Assembly: GCA_023489375.1 (NCBI GenBank)
Contig: JAMDCX010000114.1
Coordinates: forward strand, 1 to 10,380
Length of the DNA stretch: 10,380 bases
Source of the DNA: Planctomycetota bacterium
GTDB lineage: Bacteria > Planctomycetota > Phycisphaerae > WQYP01
Direction of reading: 5' to 3'
The notes beneath the pieces were generated by a model. It saw only the letters and a list, made by a program, of their open reading frames with translations, did not search any database and was not told where the DNA came from. This document shows positions 1-5,580 of this stretch, in pieces. The first letter of the stretch is position 1, and every line of letters begins with the position of its first letter. The position numbers were made by a program, and so were the translations under genes.

Positions 1-149
1 ACCGTTCACGGACAAAAGTGGCGAAATTATGAAAAAAACGCCACTTTTTACCTCGCGCTCCCTGTTTTTCGTGATTCTTACATCTTATAAAGTCCAGACT
101 CCATATTATTTCTTTGATTTTTGGCGTTTTTTGGCCCGTGAACGGTTAC
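1..149 (+). repeat. MITE-like element, copy 1 (left end cut by the window)
   Basis: The stretch opens with ACCGTTCAC and closes with its complement GTGAACGGTTAC at 138-149, so three bases (GTA, by comparison with copy 2) lie outside the window. It is colinear over its whole length with 4254-4409, in the same orientation. The shared landmarks are a hairpin near the left end, a CCTGTTTTT tract, a CCAGACT/ACAGACT box and TCTTTGATTTTT before the right end. There is no room for a transposase, so it would be a non-autonomous miniature element. The GTAA terminus resembles IS66-type ends, but that is from memory and unproven. Target-site duplication cannot be tested on this copy because the left flank is missing. 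Confidence 0.75.
14..48 (+). terminator. Hairpin inside element copy 1, terminator-like
   Basis: AAAAGTGGCG (14-23) and CGCCACTTTT (39-48) are a perfect 10-bp inverted repeat around a 15-base A-rich loop, and the right arm runs into TTTTTA. On the plus strand this looks like an intrinsic terminator. The middle of the loop and right arm (AAAAAACGCC, 33-42) is also complementary to GGCGTTTTTT at 123-132, so two mutually exclusive folds are possible in this copy. Confidence 0.4.
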
Positions 150-555
150 AGATTTCTGGAGTTCGCAAGGATTAACCACGTTGATTTTCCAAAATACGGA
201 TTTGTTGGATTGATATTTTTTTCTTTTAGGTCTTCTGATTGTACTATTATTTTACCCCCCACTTCTGGTAGATGCATTTAGGATTCGTTTTGGGCATGGT
301 ATCGCTGGAAAATCCGTTGGTGCTGTAAATAGCATGATTCCAAGCCCTGATCTCTGGGTTGAAGTATGGTCCGGCGGCAAGGTTCTTCGTGCACCAATCA
401 AAGATAATGTGGTGATCGGCAATGGAGTCACTTTCTATCTGCCAGGTTCTGTTCCTCTCACCAAGATTGATTGTGTAAAATTCTGGAGAAAGTATGGAGT
501 GTGGGGGGGGGATGGCACTGCAGTGAGATCGATAAAATTGTTCCGCCACAAATAA
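150..555 (+). pseudogene. Degraded small membrane-protein gene, frameshifted at a T7 run
   Basis: Two adjacent open frames give a sensible single protein if one T of the T7 run at 216-222 is skipped. The first frame (about 150-222) reads ...NHVDFPKYGFVGLIFF. The second (223-555) continues LLGLLIVLLFYPPLLVD and then a soluble domain of about 85 residues with WVEVWSGG and GVTFYLPGSVPLTK, ending FRHK. Together they form a transmembrane helix followed by a beta-rich soluble region. No ATG, GTG or TTG with a ribosome site precedes the first part, and it abuts element copy 1, which may have removed the 5' end. The 73-residue piece from ATG 334 is what remains open from a conventional start. I do not recognise the family. 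A sequencing error in the T-run is an alternative to a real frameshift. Confidence 0.35.
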
Positions 556-584
556 ATTGTGTGGGTGAAGCCTACCATTTTCAC

Positions 585-719
585 ATGTTAGGCAAATATG
601 GAGGTTTACTATGGTTCAGAAAAATCGGTTTCATAAGTATAGCAATCGGCGCAGCGTTGCTTTTGATTGCCAGCATTTCCTTCCTTCGTCGCAATGCAAT
701 CGGCACCACGCCACCATGA
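585..719 (+). CDS. Possible small membrane protein (44 aa)
   Basis: From ATG 585 the frame encodes MLGKYGGLLWFRKIGF and then a hydrophobic helix (SIAIGAALLLIASISF), followed by LRRNAIGTTPP and a stop. One membrane segment with a positive-inside C-terminal RR is the only visible feature. It resembles the KYGF-plus-helix start of the degraded gene just upstream, so the two may be relics of related small proteins. The start is uncertain: the best ribosome site nearby, GGAGG at 600-604, is placed for ATG 611, which opens a different, non-hydrophobic frame of about 52 residues. It may well not be expressed. Confidence 0.25.
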   Translation: MLGKYGGLLWFRKIGFISIAIGAALLLIASISFLRRNAIGTTPP

Positions 720-978
720 TATTAGCCATTATTGGACGGATCATAAGGAATGCTGAAATGTTAGGCTAAAAACTTTTTGATGGGAAACTGATTTGCATTT
801 CTTCGGGACGGAGGTAAACTTATTCTTAAATGTACGTATCGTTATGCTGGCTGGCCGAAATGCCGGGGATGGTTAGGAAAATGGAATAATAAAAAAAACA
901 TGGAAATATTTCTAACGACAATTTCTGGAAAATATCTTACATAGTACATCCTTACGCATATCGAGTCATAGCAGACAA
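720..978. other. AT-rich intergenic stretch with no convincing gene
   Basis: This stretch lies between the small-protein remnants and the repeat before the zinc-ribbon gene. It is AT-rich and contains an A8 run at 891-898. An open frame from about 792 to 944 has no usable start codon. ATG 900 opens a 14-codon frame without a good ribosome site. I see no strong promoter pair and no terminator here. Confidence 0.5.
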
Positions 979-1015
979 TTATTCCGGCAATGGCCCAGCG
1001 GAGCCTGAATCCGCA
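979..1015 (+). repeat. Short hairpin repeat, copy A
   Basis: TTATTCCGGCAATGGCC and then GGAGcCTGAATCC align without gaps to 2029-2065, differing at scattered positions. Within it GCGGA (998-1002) and TCCGC (1010-1014) form a 5-bp stem over a 7-base loop. In copy B the same stem is GTGGA/TCCAC, so one pair has changed from C-G to T-A on both sides. Copy A runs directly into the AAAGGGAG ribosome site of the gene at 1031, so the hairpin sits about 10 bases before or against the initiation region and could influence translation. Confidence 0.5.
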
Positions 1016-1030
1016 AAGGGAGTATTAATT

Positions 1031-1951
1031 GTGACTGAAACATGTGCCAATTGTGGGCGTTCTATTGGTAACTTGGAAATGCCTTGCGTATTCCACGAAA
1101 ATATCGTTTGTTCGGAATGTAATGAACAGCTTAATCGTATCCGAATAACCACAACATCAGAATCAGCAACGCCATATCCAACAAAAATCCCAATTACCCC
1201 TTGGGAACGCATATTTATCATTCTAGCATCATTTCTAGTCCTGATTATTATTGCGGCAGTGATTGCGATCCTTAAATTACCTACCCATAACCAGCTACTA
1301 ATAACCCAGCAGCACGAAATACTTCAGTATCAAAATAAATTATTCGCGTTATCCAAGAAAGAGCAGCTAGCCGAAAAATCTATTGCGGCATTACATGCTA
1401 CCCTATCTAGAAAAACTCATCAAATTAAAACTATACAAGATGACAACAACAAATTGTTGGCACAAGTGGCAAATCTACATAAAAAGAACATGATGGTTGT
1501 AAATGAGCTGATGACGCTTACCAATAAGGTAAATACTCTGAAAACTGCGTTACACACCGATGTTCATAAGATAATTCCTCTGAATGCTAAACAAGATATG
1601 GTGAAGAATACTGGAGTACAAAAGCCATCGGAAATTATTGGTTATTGCTATACATTGAACCCTCTACAAACAGGATTGCCAGATCAACATAACAGTGGAC
1701 GCGTTGGAGTATCACAGGTTAATATTATTTTGGAGACTCGTTTACACGGCACATTGTTAACAATAGCTGCAGGTAAAACAGACATAAATGGTCATATTAG
1801 TTTCTACAATGTACGATCGGGATATTATCGGTTATTGGTACCAGCACAATATCATGGCAATGGCTTAATAAGTGGAACTGCATCCAGTTGGTTACACTTA
1901 AAGCCAGAGACCACTTTGCATATTAATGTGAGCAGTGGAGTGGTGCGATAG
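1031..1951 (+). CDS. Zinc-ribbon, single-TM, coiled-coil protein with C-terminal beta domain (unknown function)
   Basis: This is a 306-residue protein of a kind I cannot name. The N-terminus is a small zinc-ribbon-like module with Cys5-x2-Cys8 and Cys27-x2-Cys30 (plus Cys19), including CANCGRSIGNLE. A hydrophobic helix spans about 61-82 (IFIILASFLVLIIIAAVIAI). Residues about 86-175 are rich in Lys, Gln, Leu and Asn in heptad-like order and probably form a coiled coil. From about 203 to the end is a Gly/Thr-rich beta region with KTDINGHISFYNVRSGYYRL, reminiscent of carboxypeptidase-regulatory or Cna-B-like sandwich domains. The likely topology is ribbon inside, coiled coil and beta domain outside. 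GTG 1031 is chosen because AAAGGGAG lies about 9 bases upstream and no earlier ATG, GTG or TTG exists in frame after the stops at 887-892. Codon use is AT-rich, unlike the operon on the right. Confidence 0.8.
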   Translation: MTETCANCGRSIGNLEMPCVFHENIVCSECNEQLNRIRITTTSESATPYPTKIPITPWERIFIILASFLVLIIIAAVIAILKLPTHNQLLITQQHEILQYQNKLFALSKKEQLAEKSIAALHATLSRKTHQIKTIQDDNNKLLAQVANLHKKNMMVVNELMTLTNKVNTLKTALHTDVHKIIPLNAKQDMVKNTGVQKPSEIIGYCYTLNPLQTGLPDQHNSGRVGVSQVNIILETRLHGTLLTIAAGKTDINGHISFYNVRSGYYRLLVPAQYHGNGLISGTASSWLHLKPETTLHINVSSGVVR

Positions 1952-1964
1952 AAAAGCGGAAATA

Positions 1965-2228
1965 ATGATGATGTCAAACAGATTCATGGATATACCCACA
2001 CTGTGGAATTACCGGGCCGGGGCGGCTTTTATTCCGGTAATGGCCACGTGGAGACTGAATCCACTAGTGAAATCCAAAATGAAAATATTTATCATCAATG
2101 GTATTATCAGTAGTGACTTATTGAATGGCATAGTCACTTCCTTACGAAGAGTACTGAGAGTGTACTGGTTTAAACTGCGAGGTGACCAACAATGGTATTC
2201 GGAATATGAAAAATACTCTGAAGAATAA
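1965..2228 (+). CDS. Doubtful small ORF (87 aa)
   Basis: This frame starts at the first of three consecutive ATGs (1965, 1968, 1971), 13 bases after the previous gene, with only a weak GCGGA as ribosome site. Its middle (IPVMATWRLNP) is encoded by repeat copy B, which in copy A is not part of a gene, so the N-terminal half looks like translated non-coding DNA. The last 49 residues, from ATG 2079 (MKIFIINGIISSD ... YSEYEKYSEE), look more protein-like but match nothing I know. It may be a short remnant or chance. Confidence 0.25.
   Translation: MMMSNRFMDIPTLWNYRAGAAFIPVMATWRLNPLVKSKMKIFIINGIISSDLLNGIVTSLRRVLRVYWFKLRGDQQWYSEYEKYSEE
2001..2049 (+). repeat. Imperfect inverted repeat around a GC-rich centre
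   Basis: ATTACCGG (2008-2015) pairs with CCGGTAAT (2034-2041). The stem continues outward past a small asymmetric bulge, GTGG at 2003-2006 against CCAC at 2044-2047. In the 18-base centre, GCCG-GGG-CGGC (2016-2026) is followed by TTTTATT. That inner part is a short terminator-like hairpin 65 bases after the zinc-ribbon gene. The right arm overlaps repeat copy B, but the left arm has no counterpart next to copy A. Confidence 0.4.
2029..2065 (+). repeat. Short hairpin repeat, copy B
   Basis: This is the second copy of the repeat at 979-1015: TTATTCCGGTAATGGCC, then GGAGACTGAATCC. The stem is GTGGA (2048-2052) with TCCAC (2060-2064) over GACTGAA. Compared with copy A, a paired position differs on both strands so that pairing is kept. 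This favours a structured DNA or RNA role over a coding one, although two copies are thin evidence. Confidence 0.5.
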
Positions 2229-2328
2229 GAAAAAAAAAGAAAAGGTCATCTGCACCGGTGACTATTCGTCAAATGAAAAAGCCGGGAACGATGGCCGGGT
2301 TTGTTTGTAACCGGAAAGGATAAATACA
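2229..2328 (+). promoter_or_regulatory. Leader of the exported-protein gene with hairpin before the ribosome site
   Basis: This leader holds an A-rich tract, the palindrome CACCGGTG (2253-2260), a direct GCCGGG pair (2281-2286 and 2294-2299), and a hairpin CCGG(G)TT (2295-2301) with AACCGG (2309-2314) over a T/G loop. The hairpin ends one base before AAAGGA (2315-2320), the ribosome site of the gene at 2329. Such a fold could control access of ribosomes. I see no clear sigma-70 promoter and no recognised riboswitch consensus. Confidence 0.3.
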
Positions 2329-4200
2329 ATGATGATTTGGTCCCGACGTAATTTCTGTGTATCGGCATTGGGGCTTTTGGTTTCCAGCGTCATGGCCGGC
2401 GCTGCGGTTCCAGAAAAACTACCGACCATGAGCTATCTCGATAACGGAGTGATACGCGTTGGCGTGAATTTGCAGATGGGCGGAGCCATTACCTGGCTGT
2501 CCAAATCCGGCAGCCAGACCAACCTGATCAATGATTATGACCGGGGACGGGAAGTTCAGATGTCGGATTATTCAGGACCGGTTCCTTACCTTCCGCCGGG
2601 GAAACAAATCTCCCCAACTTGGCAAACTTTAGGCTGGAATCCGGTGCAGGCCGGCGATACGTTTGGCCATGCGTCCCGGATAATTTATTTCCATCATGGA
2701 AAACGCAGTTTAGTGATACGTTGTATTCCCATGCAATGGCCACTGAATAATGTGCCATCACGTTGCACATTTGAGACATGGCTTACGCTGGCGAGGAATG
2801 CTGTGGATGTTTCCTGTGTGCAGAGGACATTCCGGAACAATCCCACCCAATACCCAGCGGTACGGCAGGAAATGCCAGCTTTATACACCAGCAGTCAATT
2901 TTACCGGTTGTTTACATATTGTGGCGATAAGCCGTTCACAGGCGCCCCGGTAACCTGTATCGACCCGGCGAATCGGATTGCCCAAGCGTTGCGCACCACT
3001 CCCAGTGGCCTGCCTGTATTATGGGCTGATCATTCCATGATGACGGAAAACTGGGCAGCATTGGTGGATAAGTCCAGCTGGGGGCTGGGTATTTGGGAAC
3101 CCAGTAGCTACAGCTTTGCCGCCGCATTCTTTGGCCACCCCGGAGAAGGAACTTCGCATAGTTTTGCAACTGGTTATATGTCTCCAAGACAAGTGGAAAT
3201 CATCGATCACAATATTCGCTTCGCCTACCACTATGTTCTCATTGTCGGTTCGGTTCAGACGATTCGCCAATATGTTTATACCCATGCGCATCGTATGCTT
3301 TCGCCGGTGTGGAATTTTAATCACAGCCGCAGGCATTGGTATTATATTAATGCTTATGATACCGGCTGGCCCATTAAGGGCCGGCTCAAGATTGCACTTT
3401 CGCAAGGCGCTCCGGAGATGATCGGGCCGCTGACATTTTGGCGGGCGTCACAGAATCCAGTGCTGTATATTAAGGCCAAATATATCAATACTCATGGATA
3501 CGGCAGGATATTTTGGCGCAGCTTTCATGCCGCGGGTTTTTCAACTGGAAGCAGTCTGACATTCCCAATTCACAATGATGGCCAGTATCATCTATACGCG
3601 ATTCGTCTGGCGGAAGCAAAAGATTATCACGGTGCGATGATTCAACTTCGGGTGGATCCGGTTTCGGCCTGGCGCGGTCGCCCCGGTGCATGGTGTGCGG
3701 TGCGATATATTGGATTTAAGCCGCCGAATAAGCAAAATCACAATGTGGCGGGCAAAGAGTTACTCAATACGATGGTCGGAACAATCGGCGGGAGAGACAG
3801 AGGTGCTATTGTCCTCGTGCAGGGAGATCGTATTGCCACGAGGCAAAAATTTAGACCACCAGTTCGATTTGTTATCAAAGCGGAGACAAACTCCACAAAT
3901 ATTCGGATTATGTACGCAACGCGCATCATCTTCAATTGGGAGGAAGATCCGTCAGACCTTCGTATAGATCACGGCCCAACTGGAAGCATGAATAAATCTG
4001 GTGCTGGTCTTATTCCAATCCATAAATGGGTCACTATTGGCTTACTGGTATTACCACACTTGTTGGATATTAGCGTTAATGGAAGGGAAAGATTCAAGGT
4101 TAGTGCCAATTTTTCGCAGGTAGATGCTCCTTTAGTCATCTACCAATATGCACTCTCCACCGTTAAAGTGAAATCTGTTAGAGCAAAGGAATTTAAATAA
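2329..4200 (+). CDS. Tat-exported two-domain protein, possibly carbohydrate-related
   Basis: This 623-residue protein begins with a twin-arginine export signal: S5-R6-R7-N-F-C, a hydrophobic stretch about 10-24 and a probable cleavage near AGA-A (24-26). It should therefore be exported folded. The N-terminal part holds LDNGVIRVGVNLQMGGAI (37-54), NDYDRGREVQ (68-77) and GWNPVQAGD (102-110). The order of beta-strand-like segments suggests a large beta-sandwich related to uncharacterised secreted proteins. The last ~140 residues contain HKWVTIGLLVLPHLLDISVNG and APLVIYQ, typical of concanavalin/LamG-like or 3-keto-disaccharide-hydrolase-like lectin folds. I see no catalytic signature, so carbohydrate binding or degradation is an inference. 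AAAGGA (2315-2320) precedes ATG 2329 by 8 bases; ATG 2332 is an alternative. The last ~300 bases look more AT-rich than the body. Confidence 0.75.
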   Translation: MMIWSRRNFCVSALGLLVSSVMAGAAVPEKLPTMSYLDNGVIRVGVNLQMGGAITWLSKSGSQTNLINDYDRGREVQMSDYSGPVPYLPPGKQISPTWQTLGWNPVQAGDTFGHASRIIYFHHGKRSLVIRCIPMQWPLNNVPSRCTFETWLTLARNAVDVSCVQRTFRNNPTQYPAVRQEMPALYTSSQFYRLFTYCGDKPFTGAPVTCIDPANRIAQALRTTPSGLPVLWADHSMMTENWAALVDKSSWGLGIWEPSSYSFAAAFFGHPGEGTSHSFATGYMSPRQVEIIDHNIRFAYHYVLIVGSVQTIRQYVYTHAHRMLSPVWNFNHSRRHWYYINAYDTGWPIKGRLKIALSQGAPEMIGPLTFWRASQNPVLYIKAKYINTHGYGRIFWRSFHAAGFSTGSSLTFPIHNDGQYHLYAIRLAEAKDYHGAMIQLRVDPVSAWRGRPGAWCAVRYIGFKPPNKQNHNVAGKELLNTMVGTIGGRDRGAIVLVQGDRIATRQKFRPPVRFVIKAETNSTNIRIMYATRIIFNWEEDPSDLRIDHGPTGSMNKSGAGLIPIHKWVTIGLLVLPHLLDISVNGRERFKVSANFSQVDAPLVIYQYALSTVKVKSVRAKEFK

Positions 4201-4253
4201 TTGTTATCTATGCTACAATCCATCTAAATCATCGCATGGCCAGTAAATATTTC

Positions 4254-4409
4254 GTAACCGTTCACTTGCCAAAGTGGCAAAATTAGGAATTAAACGCCAT
4301 TTTTTACTTACGAGACCTGTTTTTATCGTTTTTATGGCTATCAAGCACAGACTATACATTATATCTTTGATTTTTAATTTTTGATGTTTTGTAGCCTGTG
4401 AACGGTTAC
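4254..4409 (+). repeat. MITE-like element, copy 2 (complete, 156 bp)
   Basis: This is the complete copy, bounded by perfect 12-bp terminal inverted repeats GTAACCGTTCAC (4254-4265) and GTGAACGGTTAC (4398-4409). The interior is colinear with 1-149 but well diverged, so both insertions are old or the sequence is under little constraint. The 8 flanking bases on each side (AATATTTC and CCCTTATC) do not match, so no target duplication remains. It lies in the convergent gap between the exported-protein gene and hypB. No protein of useful length is encoded. Confidence 0.8.
4271..4305 (+). terminator. Hairpin plus T-run in element copy 2, likely plus-strand terminator
   Basis: AAA(G)TGGC near 4271-4278 pairs with GCCATTT near 4296-4302, with one bulged G, and the right arm continues as a six-T run. 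It sits about 70 bases after the stop of the 2329-4200 gene, so it could end that transcript before it reaches hypB. In copy 1 the same stem is perfect, so this one is slightly decayed. Confidence 0.4.
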
Positions 4410-4437
4410 CCCTTATCCAATGCCCAAAAGCTGTAAC

Positions 4438-4474
4438 TTGATTTAAGCCATAATCGAAAAATAAATTAAATCAA
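4438..4474 (-). terminator. Inverted repeat after hypB, possible operon end
   Basis: TTGATTTAA (4438-4446) and TTAAATCAA (4466-4474) are a perfect 9-bp inverted repeat over a 19-base AT-rich loop. Three further outer pairs (AAC/GTT) are possible past a bulged T. It lies 32 bases beyond the hypB stop. It is too AT-rich and lacks a clean U-tract, so it is a weak terminator candidate; an operator-like site cannot be excluded. Confidence 0.3.
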
Positions 4475-4505
4475 TGTTATCGGTGAAATTCCGGATTAAC
4501 GCCGA

Positions 4506-5168
4506 TTATGTATTATTGCTTTGTTGAACCTTGGTGGTCAGCCAGTCGATCCACTCGGCAGCCTGATCTTTGGCGACGGATACCTCCAGCAATGGCGCGG
4601 TGCGGTTGAGATGGCGAACATCCTGCCGGAAATGCTCAAGGTCAAATGGAATGTAGGGAAGAAGATCTATTTTATTAAGAATCAGAAGATCCGCCGATAT
4701 AACCAGATTGGGATGTTTGGCGGCCTTATCATCACCTTCACTGACGCTGAACATGCCGATTTTACAATGTTGGCCCAGATTAAAAGAAACCGGGCAGATC
4801 AGATTGCCGACGTTTTCAATAATCAGAATATCGAGGTCTTTAAGCGCGAGTTTGTCCATGGCGTGCCGCACCTGATTGGCATCCAGATGGCACCCGCTGC
4901 CGGTGTTAACTTGAACAATATGATCGGAGTGTCTGGCCAGACGATCGCCATCGCGGCAAGTCGCGGGATCTCCCACAATAACGCCGATGTTCACAGTATT
5001 CCACAACCGCCGCAGTGTCAATTCCAGCAGCGCTGTTTTTCCCGCGCCGGGAGCGCCGATGAGGTCCACGACAAAAACGCCGGCGTTTTGAAATAACTGA
5101 TGATTTTGTAACGCCATTTCATCATTGATTTTCAGAACGTTTTCAACAATTGGAACTTTGGTGCTCAT
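4506..5168 (-). CDS. hypB: Hydrogenase nickel incorporation GTPase HypB
   Basis: HypB is a SIMIBI-class GTPase that, with HypA, delivers Ni to the large subunit of [NiFe] hydrogenases in the cytoplasm. The 220-residue product has Walker A GAPGAGKT (38-45), GDPATCRDGDRLA (66-78), the metal-site motif GCHLDA with Cys93-His94, ENVGNLICP with Cys125 (118-126), SVSEGDDK (141-148) and the base-specificity motif NKIDLLPY (165-172). It lacks the N-terminal CxxCGC and His-rich nickel-storage region found in some HypB proteins, so it is the short form. ATG 5168 lies inside the hypA 3' end (26-base overlap) with GGAGC just upstream, indicating translational coupling. It is the last gene of the operon. 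Confidence 0.95.
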   Translation of the reverse strand: MSTKVPIVENVLKINDEMALQNHQLFQNAGVFVVDLIGAPGAGKTALLELTLRRLWNTVNIGVIVGDPATCRDGDRLARHSDHIVQVNTGSGCHLDANQVRHAMDKLALKDLDILIIENVGNLICPVSFNLGQHCKIGMFSVSEGDDKAAKHPNLVISADLLILNKIDLLPYIPFDLEHFRQDVRHLNRTAPLLEVSVAKDQAAEWIDWLTTKVQQSNNT

Positions 5169-5577
5169 GGCGGGCTCCAGTTTCTGTATTGTGTAATCGA
5201 GTACGATTCGAAGTTACGCGTTTCTGGCGGTCAGGTACAACCGGTGTATCGACTTCAATGGAATCAAGTTGAAATTCATCGCCGCCCATGATCTCAACGT
5301 TTGTACATCCGCAGGTACACGCTTCATCTACTCGGCCCGGCGCCCAGCAGCGGCCGCAGGCCGCGCAGCGTAAGCGCCAGGGCGGCGATTCAATGTCCAG
5401 TTTGGCTCCGGCCCAGCCGACTTCCGTAGTCGCTATGGTCCAGGCCAACCGCATGGCTTCGGGTTCTAGGGCGTGCATAGGCCCGATACGCACGGTAGCC
5501 CGCAGTAATCGGCAGTGCGCAGGTACATAACGCCGGATCAACTCAATAAGAGACTGGGCAATCGATACTTCGTGCAT
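5143..5577 (-). CDS. hypA: Hydrogenase/urease nickel metallochaperone HypA
   Basis: HypA binds nickel through its N-terminal MHE (His2 is the ligand) and hands it to the [NiFe] hydrogenase maturation system together with HypB. The 144-residue product starts MHEVSIAQSLIELI and has a zinc-binding loop formed by Cys71-x2-Cys74 and Cys87-x-Cys89-Gly. The family ending, GGDEFQLDSIEVD, is at about 98-110. HypA proteins usually stop near there (about 113-118 residues). This one carries some 34 extra residues, polar and without domain signs (TPVVPDRQKR ... HEHQSSNC), including a terminal HEH and Cys. That extension provides the 26-base overlap with hypB. ATG 5577 lies three bases after the stop of the DHOD-like gene, with GGAG in its end. 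Confidence 0.93.
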   Translation of the reverse strand: MHEVSIAQSLIELIRRYVPAHCRLLRATVRIGPMHALEPEAMRLAWTIATTEVGWAGAKLDIESPPWRLRCAACGRCWAPGRVDEACTCGCTNVEIMGGDEFQLDSIEVDTPVVPDRQKRVTSNRTRLHNTETGARHEHQSSNC

Positions 5578-5580
5578 GAT

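Noticed and set aside
247..549. Minus-strand 100-residue open frame over the remnant region
   Set aside because: It lacks a ribosome site, and the plus-strand frames give coherent hydrophobic and beta-like sequence; the minus one does not.
792..944. Open frame before the zinc-ribbon gene (contains AGWPKCRGW and ends SGKYLT)
   Set aside because: It has no ATG, GTG or TTG start at its head, only an ATG 14 codons from its end without a ribosome site, and odd composition.
2229..2328. Cyclic-di-GMP (GEMM) riboswitch suggested by the GCCGGGTTT-like ending of the leader
   Set aside because: The conserved GGGACGCAAAGCC-type core and the GAAA tetraloop region are not present; only the G-rich tail is similar.
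1..4409. CRISPR array or composite transposon with transposase
   Set aside because: There are only two copies of each repeat, kilobases apart, with no regular spacers and no transposase-like protein between them.
4246..4417. Target-site duplication around element copy 2
   Set aside because: The eight bases on the two sides (AATATTTC and CCCTTATC) do not match, so recent insertion cannot be shown.
4521..5096. Plus-strand open frame opposite hypB
   Set aside because: HypB motifs on the minus strand are unmistakable; the opposite frame is a by-product of its codon pattern.
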